Origin: Luteimonas aquatica
GTDB taxonomy: Bacteria > Pseudomonadota > Gammaproteobacteria > Xanthomonadales > Xanthomonadaceae
Length of the DNA: 64,000 nt
Reading direction: 5' to 3'
NCBI RefSeq assembly: GCF_022662575.1
Contig: NZ_JALBFU010000010.1
Span: forward strand, 28,070-92,069
Shown: piece by piece, positions 57,366-64,000 of the stretch
Layout of the letters: the number at the start of each line of letters is the position of its first letter
Numbering within the stretch: the stretch's first letter is position 1
Notes under the pieces: generated by a model
Databases searched by the model: none
The model's input: the letters and a program-made list of their open reading frames with translations, nothing else
What the model was told of the DNA's origin: nothing
Program-made: the position numbers and the translations under genes

Positions 57366-58670
57366 TCACTGCGATTTGAGCTGGATGGCGGGCATGACCT
57401 GCATCGCGCGCCAGGCCGGCAGCAGCCCGGCCAGGACCGAGACGGCGATCGAGAAGGCCAGCGTGGCCAGCAGCATGGTGAGGTCCAGGCGCGCGAGGTC
57501 GGCATAGTTGGTCGGTTGCTGGCGCACGCCCCACAGCCCGAGCAGAGCCAGGGCCAGGCCGCCGATCCCGCCGGCGGCGCCGACCGTGCCGGCCTCCACC
57601 AGCGCCTGCAGGAAGATCGCCCGGCGCGAGGCGCCCAGGGCGCGGCGCACGCCGATCTCGCCGCTGCGGCGCAGGAACTTGGCCAGCAGCAGACCGACGG
57701 TGTTGAGCAGGCACACCAGCAGGAAGCCCAGGGCCAGCCAGACCTGCAGGCGCACGTCGCCGGGCACCACGCGGTTGGTGTCGAGCCAGTCCATCACGTC
57801 GTGCAGGCGCGTGTTGGCCGGACGCTCGAAGCGGCCGTCGCTCTTCTGCTGGGCGGAATAGTTGTCCAGGTAGGCCTTGAACTCCCGGGCCTGGCCGAGA
57901 TCGTCCAGCTCCACCCAGTACTGGATCCAGGTGCAAGGGGCATTGAGGCCGAGCTGGTCGTTGGTGGGCTGGTCGCCGTAGCAGTTCATGTTGCCGCGGC
58001 GGCCGAGCTTGAGGTCGAGCGCGGTGGAGAAGGGCAGGAACAGCTGTTCGCTGCCGCCGTAGCCGCCGTTGGTGATGTCGAAGAAATACGGCGCGGGCGA
58101 CCAGTCGTCGATGACCCCGACGATGCGAACGCCGACGTCCTCGACCAGCAGGGTGCGGCCGACGCTGTTGCCGCCGCCGAACAGCTTGTCGTTGAGCTTG
58201 CGGCCGATCACCGCGACGCGGCCGTGCCGCTCGTCGTCCTTGTCCGACCAGGGGGTGCCGTACAGGAACGGCACCTCGAACATCGGGAAGAAATCCGCCG
58301 TGGCATGGCGCGAATCGATCCGGAAGGGCTTGGCCGTCCGGCCCTCGGACTGCACCGCGGCGCTGCCGCCGACCATCATCGCCTGGCGCCTGGCGTGCTT
58401 TTGCCGCAGCAGTTCCTCTGCATCGAAGCGCGTCATCTGGCTTTCCGGTTCCTCGCCTGGCGTGTAGCCCCGCGCCGGGCGCGGGTCCATGCGCACGTAG
58501 AACAGGCGGTCGCTCTTGGACGGGATCGGGTCGCCGGAGAGCACGCGGAACACGGTGAGGGTGGTCATGCTCGCGCCGATGCCCAGCGCGATCGCCAGCA
58601 CCATCAGCGCCGTCAGCACCTTGTTGCGCCGGAAGCTGCGCAGGGCGAGCTTGAAGTAGTAGCCAAGCAT
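57366..58670 (-). CDS. MacB-like FtsX-family permease, copy A2
   Basis: A 434-residue permease with N-terminal MLGYYFKLALRSFRRNKVLTALMVLAIALG, MacB-like periplasmic domain, and the C-terminal FtsX motif FLLVCLLNTVGLLLAKFLRRSGEIGVRRALGASR. Paralogue of copy A1 (434 and 433 residues, same layout). It forms a pair with copy B2 just downstream. Confidence 0.9.
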   Translation of the reverse strand: MLGYYFKLALRSFRRNKVLTALMVLAIALGIGASMTTLTVFRVLSGDPIPSKSDRLFYVRMDPRPARGYTPGEEPESQMTRFDAEELLRQKHARRQAMMVGGSAAVQSEGRTAKPFRIDSRHATADFFPMFEVPFLYGTPWSDKDDERHGRVAVIGRKLNDKLFGGGNSVGRTLLVEDVGVRIVGVIDDWSPAPYFFDITNGGYGGSEQLFLPFSTALDLKLGRRGNMNCYGDQPTNDQLGLNAPCTWIQYWVELDDLGQAREFKAYLDNYSAQQKSDGRFERPANTRLHDVMDWLDTNRVVPGDVRLQVWLALGFLLVCLLNTVGLLLAKFLRRSGEIGVRRALGASRRAIFLQALVEAGTVGAAGGIGGLALALLGLWGVRQQPTNYADLARLDLTMLLATLAFSIAVSVLAGLLPAWRAMQVMPAIQLKSQ

Positions 58671-58815
58671 GGACGGCTCTCAGGCGTTGACGAGGGACAG
58701 GCCGGACGCGCGCGGGGCGCGCGTCTCAGCCGGTGTTTTGCGGCAGGGCTTCACGGGGTCGGGCATGCACGGCATGGGCGGTGCTCGGAAGGGAAACCGG
58801 GGAGGACGCTTTCGC

Positions 58816-60045
58816 TCAGACGCTCCTGGTGGCGACCGCCGGCGGCACCGAGGCGGCGCGCCGCGCCGGCCAGAACACCGCCACCTGGCCGAGCAGCCAC
58901 AGCGCCAGGGCGCCGATCGGCAGGTACAGTAGCGGCAGGCGCGACAACTCGTATTTGGACATCAGCATCTGGTTGATGCTGTAGGCCAGCAGCATGCCCA
59001 GGACGATGCCGAGCGTGGCGAGCAGGAAGTTCTCGGTCTGGAAATAGCGCAGGATCTGCCCGCGCGTGGCACCCAGGGCGCGGCGCACGCCGATCTGCTT
59101 GGTGCGCTGCTGCACCCAGAAGCTGGCCAGGCCGACGATGCCCAGCGCGGTGATGAACAGCAGGCCGACGCAGACCGCGCCCAGCAGCCAGGCCATCGCC
59201 CGCGGCCCCTGGTAGAACTCCTCGCGCAGTTCCTGCATGGTCTTGGTGTTGTCCTGCAGGATGATGCGGGTGCTGCCGTTGGCGCGCAGCGTCGCGACGG
59301 CGGCCTTCAGCACCTCCGCGCGACGGCCAGGATCGGTGCGGATCAGGTAATTGCCGCCGACGTTGTAGTGCGGCCGGACCGGATAGATGATGCTGTATTC
59401 GCGCTCGGCGGGGCCGCCGCGCATGTTAGGGCGCACCAGGTGCTCGACCACCCCGACCACACGCGTGGGCTGGTCGCCCTGGCTGTAGAAGACCTGGCCG
59501 ACCGCGTCCTTGCCGGGATAGAGCTTCTCCGCCAGCTTCCTGGTGATGATCGCGACGGCGATGTTGCCGTCCTGGCTCTTTTCCACGTCATCGTATTCCA
59601 GGTATTCATCGGGCTGGAACTCGCGCCCGGAGACCAGGCGCAGTCCGAGCGTGGAGATGAAATGGTCCTCGGTGTAGTAGTTGGTCGCGTTCAGGGTCGG
59701 GCGCTCCTGCTCATTGATCAGGCGCACGCCGCTGTTCCAGGAGGAATTCACGAACGGCACCTGATTGACCACCGTCGCATCCTTGACGCCGGGCAGGGCG
59801 CGCAGTGCGGCCAGGTCGCTGCGGGTCAGGGCCGAGGCATCGGCGTCCTTGCCGATACTGGTCAGCTGCACGCGCACCAGCTCGTTCTCGGCCACGCCGC
59901 TGACTTCGTGGATTTGCGATACGCGGTCGCTGATCATGTACAGCGCATTGCAAAGAATGGCGCAGGTCAGGGCAATCTCCACCACGATCAGGGCGGCGGC
60001 GGTCTTGTGCCGCATCAGCGTGGAGAGGATGGGACGCAGTTCCAT
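58816..60045 (-). CDS. MacB-like FtsX-family permease, copy B1
   Basis: A 409-residue paralogue of copy B2 with the same length, N-terminal helix and near-identical C-terminal FtsX domain (WVQQRTKQIGVRRALGATR), but a divergent periplasmic domain. The divergence is confined to the substrate-facing part, suggesting different roles or heterodimer formation with copy A1. Confidence 0.9.
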   Translation of the reverse strand: MELRPILSTLMRHKTAAALIVVEIALTCAILCNALYMISDRVSQIHEVSGVAENELVRVQLTSIGKDADASALTRSDLAALRALPGVKDATVVNQVPFVNSSWNSGVRLINEQERPTLNATNYYTEDHFISTLGLRLVSGREFQPDEYLEYDDVEKSQDGNIAVAIITRKLAEKLYPGKDAVGQVFYSQGDQPTRVVGVVEHLVRPNMRGGPAEREYSIIYPVRPHYNVGGNYLIRTDPGRRAEVLKAAVATLRANGSTRIILQDNTKTMQELREEFYQGPRAMAWLLGAVCVGLLFITALGIVGLASFWVQQRTKQIGVRRALGATRGQILRYFQTENFLLATLGIVLGMLLAYSINQMLMSKYELSRLPLLYLPIGALALWLLGQVAVFWPARRAASVPPAVATRSV

Positions 60046-60079
60046 GGAACGTCTCCTGGAGCAGTCGCAGGGGAAGGGG

Positions 60080-61381
60080 CTATTGCGATTTCAGTTGCAG
60101 GGCCGGCGCGATCTGCATCGCGCGCCACGCGGGCAGCAGACCGGCGACGAGACTGGCGGCGACGGCCAGGACGAAGGTCGTCAGCAGCATGCCCAGGTCC
60201 AGGTGGGCGAGTTCGGCATAGCTGGAGGGCTGTTGGCGCACCGCCCACAGGCCGAACAGCGCCACCCCGAGGCCGAGCACGCCGCCCGCCAGGCCGACCG
60301 TGCCCGCCTCGACCACGCACTGGCCGAAGATCGCCCCGCGCGAGGCGCCGAGGGCGCGGCGCACGCCGATCTCGCCGCTGCGGCGCAGGAACTTGGCCAA
60401 CAGCAGGCCGATGGTGTTCACCAGGCATACCAGCAGGAAGCCCATGGCCATCCACATCTGCATCACCACGTCGTTGGGCACCACCTTGTTGAACTCCAGC
60501 CATTCCATGACGTTGCGCAGGCGCATGTTGGTCGGGCGCTCGAAGCGGCCGGCCGCGCGCTGCTGGTCGGAATAGTTGGTCAGGTAGTTCTTGTACTCGG
60601 CCACCTGCTGCGGCGTGTCCAGTTCCACCCAGTACTGGATCCAGACGCAGGGCGCGTTGACGTCGGTGTTGTCGCCGTTGCCGTCGCCCCAGCAGTCGAT
60701 GCTGCCGTTGCGGGCCATGGATAGGTCGCGCGAGGTGGAGAAGGGCAGGAACACGTCCTCCAGTTCGCCATAGCGATCGCTGTTCATGTCGTAGAAGCGC
60801 GGCGTCGGGCGCCATTCGTCGGCGATGCCGACGATGGTGAACTCGCTCTTGTCCAGGCGGATCTGCTTGCCGACGTTGTTGCCGCCGCCGAACAGCTTCT
60901 CGTTCAAGTCCTTGGTGATGACCGCCACGCGCGCATGCGCCTCGTCTTCGCGCGCCGACCAGCCGTTGCCGTACAGCATCGGCACCTCGAACATCGGGAA
61001 GAAATCGGCCGAGGTGAAGCGGGCGTCGCTGAGGAACGGCACCATGCCGGACCGGTCCGGCGTGACGGAGACGCCGCCGCCGGTCATCAGCGCCTGGCGC
61101 ACGCCGCGCTTCTCGCGCAGCAGCGTTTCCGCGTCGAAGCGGGTGAGTTGCGCCTGCGGCTCCTCGCCCGGCACGTAGCCGCGCGCGACCTCGGCATCGA
61201 GCTGCGGGTAGAACAGCTTGCCGCTCTTGCCCGGGATCGGGTCGCCGGACAGCACGTGGAACACGGTGAGCGTGGTCATGCTGGCGCCGATGCCCAGCGC
61301 GATGGCCATCACCATCAATGTCGTCAGTACCTTGTTGCGCTTGAAGCTGCGCAGGGCGAGCTTGAAGTAGTAGCCGAACAT
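60080..61381 (-). CDS. MacB-like FtsX-family permease, copy A1
   Basis: A 433-residue paralogue of copy A2 (MFGYYFKLALRSFKRNKVLT start). It follows the ATPase gene by eight bases. FtsX core FLLVCLVNTIGLLLAKFLRRSGEIG intact. Together with copy B1 it forms the first permease pair. Confidence 0.9.
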   Translation of the reverse strand: MFGYYFKLALRSFKRNKVLTTLMVMAIALGIGASMTTLTVFHVLSGDPIPGKSGKLFYPQLDAEVARGYVPGEEPQAQLTRFDAETLLREKRGVRQALMTGGGVSVTPDRSGMVPFLSDARFTSADFFPMFEVPMLYGNGWSAREDEAHARVAVITKDLNEKLFGGGNNVGKQIRLDKSEFTIVGIADEWRPTPRFYDMNSDRYGELEDVFLPFSTSRDLSMARNGSIDCWGDGNGDNTDVNAPCVWIQYWVELDTPQQVAEYKNYLTNYSDQQRAAGRFERPTNMRLRNVMEWLEFNKVVPNDVVMQMWMAMGFLLVCLVNTIGLLLAKFLRRSGEIGVRRALGASRGAIFGQCVVEAGTVGLAGGVLGLGVALFGLWAVRQQPSSYAELAHLDLGMLLTTFVLAVAASLVAGLLPAWRAMQIAPALQLKSQ

Positions 61382-61389
61382 GGGCGGCC

Positions 61390-62112
61390 TCAGGCGTCGG
61401 CGGTGGAGGCGGGGGCCGTGGCCTCGCGCGTCAGGCTGGCGCCGGCCGAGAGGTCGGTGGCCATGCCGTCGACGATATGCACGTTGCGCTGCGCGCGCGC
61501 GGCCAGTTCCGGATCGTGGGTCACCATGATGATGGTCGTGCCCTGCGCGTTGATCTCCTCCAGCAGCTCCAGCACGCTGCGCGCCATCTGCGAGTCCAGG
61601 TTGCCGGTCGGCTCGTCGGCCAACAGCAGGCGCGGACTGCCGGCCAGGGCGCGGGCGATGGCCGCGCGCTGCTGCTGGCCGCCGGAAAGCTCGGCAGGAT
61701 AGTGGCGGGTGCGCGAACCCAGTCCGACCAGGCCGAGCGCGTCCTCGATGCGCAGCTTGCGCTCGCTGGCCGGCATGCCGCGGTAGCGCAGCGGCACGTC
61801 GCAGTTGTCGAACAGGTTCAGGTCGGGGATCAGGTTGAAGCCCTGGAAGATGAAGCCGATCTTGCGGTTGCGCAGCCGGCTCCTGGCATCGTCGGAAAGT
61901 CCGCGCACGTTCTCGCCATCGAGGATGAACTCGCCGCTGGTGAAGGTCTCCAGCAGGCCGGCGATGTTGAGGAACGTGGTCTTGCCCGAGCCGGAGGGGC
62001 CGGTGACGGCGACGAACTCGCCTTCCTTCACGTGCAGGTCGAGCGAGCGCAGGGCATGCGTTTCGACCAGTTCGGTGCGGTAGATCTTGGAGACGGATTG
62101 CATGTGCAGCAT
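61390..62112 (-). CDS. ABC transporter ATP-binding protein (MacB/LolD-like)
   Basis: A 240-residue ATPase energising the four permeases. Walker A GPSGSGKTT, signature LSGGQQQRAAIARALAG, Walker B LLLADEPTGNLD, H-loop MVTHDPELA are intact. No other ATPase gene is in the operon, so it must serve both permease pairs. Confidence 0.93.
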   Translation of the reverse strand: MLHMQSVSKIYRTELVETHALRSLDLHVKEGEFVAVTGPSGSGKTTFLNIAGLLETFTSGEFILDGENVRGLSDDARSRLRNRKIGFIFQGFNLIPDLNLFDNCDVPLRYRGMPASERKLRIEDALGLVGLGSRTRHYPAELSGGQQQRAAIARALAGSPRLLLADEPTGNLDSQMARSVLELLEEINAQGTTIIMVTHDPELAARAQRNVHIVDGMATDLSAGASLTREATAPASTADA

Positions 62113-62151
62113 GAGGGAGTCCTCGAAGGCGTCGGTGTCGATGCGGTTGGA

Positions 62152-62424
62152 TCAGACGATGCGGAAAAGGGCGGCGTGCGCGGCGGCGGGCAGGTAGCCC
62201 GGCGCGGGCCTGGCATGCCGTGCCGAAGGCGCGGCGTTGGCGGCGGCCGCCAGCGGTTCGATCTGGTAGCGGAACATCTCGTGCAGCCGCAGCGGCACGG
62301 CGTCGGTCAGCTCCTGCGGCGACCAGTGCGGGTGGAACGGAATGCCGTCCTGCGACGCGCCCGACCGTGCGCGGCCGGAGGTTTGCGAAGAGAGGCGTTC
62401 TTGCGAGGGGATGTGCATGGCCAT
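62152..62424 (-). CDS. small protein encoded between adaptor and ATPase, unknown
   Basis: A 90-residue ORF with strong GC-third-position bias like its neighbours. N-terminal Ser/Arg/Gln-rich part (HIPSQERLSSQTSGRARSGA), a middle with PFHPHWSPQELTDAVPLRLHEMF, and an Ala/Pro/His-rich tail. No cysteine, signal peptide or membrane segment. GGAG seven bases before this ATG; another ATG two codons upstream overlaps the adaptor stop (ATGA). The position inside a transport operon suggests a regulatory or substrate peptide, but this is inference. Confidence 0.6.
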   Translation of the reverse strand: MAMHIPSQERLSSQTSGRARSGASQDGIPFHPHWSPQELTDAVPLRLHEMFRYQIEPLAAAANAAPSARHARPAPGYLPAAAHAALFRIV

Positions 62425-62426
62425 GT

Positions 62427-63728
62427 TCATTCTCCAGAGATGCGGATGCTCTCGGCGTCGCCGAACAGGTCGGTGCCGGAGACCACGATGCGTTGGCCGG
62501 GCTCCAGCCCGGAGCGGATTTCGACGTTGCTCAAGCTGCTGACGCCGGTTTCGATCGGACGACGCACGGCGCGGCCGCCTTCCACCACGTAGGCGAAGCG
62601 TCCGCCGTCCTGTTCCAGGAACGGGCCGCGCTCGACCATCAGCACGTTGCGGCGGGTATCGAGCACCACGCGCGCGGACAGGCGCTGGTTCTGCCGCAGT
62701 CCCGGCGGCTGCTGCCCCTGCGCGAAGCGCAGGCGCGCGTTGACCTCGCCGTTGACCACCTCCGGCGAAACCGCCGAGATCTCCGCCGGATAGGTCTTGC
62801 CCTGGCTGGCGATCTGCGCCGGAATGCCGATGGCGAGGTCGCGGGCAAAGCTTTCCGGGACCTTGATCTCGACCTCGAACTTGGTCAGGTCGACCACGCC
62901 CAGCACCGGGCCGTTGGCGGTCACGCTGGTGCCCTGCGCGATCTGCACCTGGCCGACCTGGCCGTCGAAGGGCGCGCGCAGCGTGAGCACGTCGACCTGG
63001 CGGCGCGCCTCCTCGGCGATCGCGCGCTGGCGGTCGGCGAGCAGCTGCTTGTTGCGCGCGTCCAGGCTGGCGCCTTCGCCCTGCAGCGCGAACTCCTTGC
63101 GCGCCGCCGCCAGGCCCAGATCGGCCTTCTTCAGTTCGTCCTGCGCCTTGGCGTATTCGTTCTGGGACACCGCACCGCCCTCGTAGGCGCGCTGGTAGCG
63201 CTCCAGGTCGCGCTGCGCGGCGGTGCGGGTGATCTCGGCCTGGTCGAGCGTCTTGCGCGCGTTCGAGCGCGCGAGCTGGGCGTCGAGCACCGCACGGCTG
63301 GCTTCGGCCTCCATGCTGGCGAGCGTGGACTCCTCCTGCGCCAGCTTGCTGCGCAGCTCCGGGCTGTCGATCACGGCCAGCTCCTGGCCCTTGCGCACCT
63401 TGTCGCCGGCGACCACCTTCAGGCTGACGGTGCCGGCGGCGATGGCGTACAGGGTGGGGCTGTTGGCGGCGATCACGCGGCCGTCGGCGGAGAGGTCGCG
63501 CACCAGATCGCCGCGCTTGACCTCGGCGATGCGCAGGCGGCTGGCGTCGAAGGAGCGCCCGCCCGAGGCCCAGCCGGAGATCACCCAGATCGCCAGCGCC
63601 AGCACCGCGGCGGCGATGGCGGCGCCGATCAGCCAGGGCTTGCGGCGGCGCAGCGGCGAGGGCGGACCGGCCAGGGTCTGGTCCTGGCCGGAGGTGTCGC
63701 GGATACGGAAGCGGGTGGCGGTGTCCAT
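62427..63728 (-). CDS. HlyD/MacA-type periplasmic adaptor
   Basis: A 433-residue membrane-fusion protein. One transmembrane helix (about 31-51), a barrel-sandwich half motif GTVSLKVVAGDKVRKGQELAVIDS, long alpha-hairpin (about 115-225), second half LRAPFDGQVGQVQIAQGTSVTA, then beta-barrel and membrane-proximal domains. It should bridge the MacB-like permeases to an outer-membrane factor encoded elsewhere. First gene of the transporter operon. Confidence 0.92.
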   Translation of the reverse strand: MDTATRFRIRDTSGQDQTLAGPPSPLRRRKPWLIGAAIAAAVLALAIWVISGWASGGRSFDASRLRIAEVKRGDLVRDLSADGRVIAANSPTLYAIAAGTVSLKVVAGDKVRKGQELAVIDSPELRSKLAQEESTLASMEAEASRAVLDAQLARSNARKTLDQAEITRTAAQRDLERYQRAYEGGAVSQNEYAKAQDELKKADLGLAAARKEFALQGEGASLDARNKQLLADRQRAIAEEARRQVDVLTLRAPFDGQVGQVQIAQGTSVTANGPVLGVVDLTKFEVEIKVPESFARDLAIGIPAQIASQGKTYPAEISAVSPEVVNGEVNARLRFAQGQQPPGLRQNQRLSARVVLDTRRNVLMVERGPFLEQDGGRFAYVVEGGRAVRRPIETGVSSLSNVEIRSGLEPGQRIVVSGTDLFGDAESIRISGE

Positions 63729-63955
63729 GCGATGCGGGCGACGGAAGCGGATCTTGCCCTGTACTCAGCAAGCGCCGTGCCAAACCACAAGTGCATGATT
63801 GGATTGATAATTTTTACGAAGCAAAGTGTCCGGGCGGACACTCGGAGCGTCCGCCCGGACACTTTGCCCCGGACACCGGGCTTGAACGGCGCGTTCAAAC
63901 ATCGCCGGACCGAACCCATACACTGTCGCGCTACGTTTTCTGGAGTCCCGGCCCT
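63729..63955. promoter_or_regulatory. divergent promoter region between adaptor gene and glmS
   Basis: Holds a 19-bp perfect inverted repeat with a nine-base loop (63821-63867, GCAAAGTGTCCGGGCGGAC and its complement) and a second inverted repeat TTGAAC-ggcgc-GTTCAA (63882-63898). The latter overlaps the likely -35 of a glmS promoter (TTCAAA - 17 bp - CATACA). Either may be an operator. No glmS ribozyme is seen. Confidence 0.55.
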
Positions 63956-64000
63956 ATGTGCGGCATCGTCGGCGCGATCGCGGATCGCGATGTGGTTCCC
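63956..64000 (+). CDS. glmS: glucosamine-fructose-6-phosphate aminotransferase, N-terminus only
   Basis: Only the first 15 codons are in the window: MCGIVGAIADRDVVP. Cys at position 2 is the glutaminase nucleophile after Met removal, typical of GlmS. Identification rests on this N-terminus and on the upstream glmU. Confidence 0.85.
   Translation, partial: MCGIVGAIADRDVVP

Noticed and set aside
63729..63955. glmS ribozyme before glmS
   Set aside because: The spacer between the promoter-like element and the ATG is too short and shows no ribozyme core; such ribozymes are typical of Firmicutes.

Overview
The window is high-GC gammaproteobacterial DNA with dense gene packing. Its gene content and protein styles fit the Lysobacteraceae (Xanthomonadaceae), most likely Lysobacter or a close relative. 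Pointers are the long AtpD with its Xanthomonad-like sequence, a YajQ protein, DUF1415/DUF3016/DUF4031 genes, a lipoyl domain fused to dihydrolipoamide dehydrogenase, and an OmpW barrel. Genus is an inference from family style; no database was searched.

Layout. 1-8.2 kb: two metallopeptidases (M13, cut by the window edge, and M14), a membrane-anchored double-AAA ATPase, a YCII/DGPF protein, an ABC-2 exporter pair and a YjbR protein. 8.3-13.2 kb: a PepSY protein, a 1039-residue polyproline-LysM-repeat protein, and an SdiA-regulated-type protein. 13.4-17.7 kb: an RNA-repair locus with rtcB, a slipin gene, and two tandem tRNA-like sequences upstream on the same strand. Next to it lie a 39-codon ORF with its own promoter and hairpins and a DUF3224 gene. 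17.7-26.5 kb: msrB, several DUF genes, a DsbA-like protein, the tesA / ybbA-ybbP divergent pair and a cysteine-rich secreted protein. 26.7-32.3 kb: rRNA modification (rsmC-like, rsuA-like), YcxB, DUF1415, YajQ, an alcohol dehydrogenase and a drug/metabolite transporter. 32.3-39.2 kb: OmpW, pyruvate dehydrogenase E2 and lipoyl-E3 with a racemase between them, and another outer-membrane barrel. 39.7-47.8 kb: the full ATP synthase operon atpIBEFHAGDC with a lipoprotein gene inserted between atpG and atpD. 48.2-53.2 kb: a secreted protein, a GtrA / membrane glycosyltransferase pair, glmU and an acetyltransferase. 53.2-63.7 kb: a two-component system and a MacAB-like exporter with four FtsX-type permeases (a tandemly duplicated pair). 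63.96 kb: the start of glmS, so glmU and glmS flank the exporter block.

The point most worth following is the rtcB locus. The slipin and rtcB genes are preceded by two tRNA-shaped sequences on the same strand. One has a GNRA tetraloop (GCAA) where the anticodon loop should be. The other has a normal CCU anticodon arm but a broken acceptor stem. RtcB repairs cleaved tRNAs, and known RNA-repair operons in other bacteria carry tRNA-mimicking Y RNAs, so these may be tRNA mimics working with the repair ligase. Other points of interest are a dispersed repeat that supplies the start codon of the YbbA ATPase, a 19-bp perfect palindrome before glmS, and the 1039-residue LysM protein with four internal repeats and a glycine/alanine-rich hydrophobic C-terminal part.
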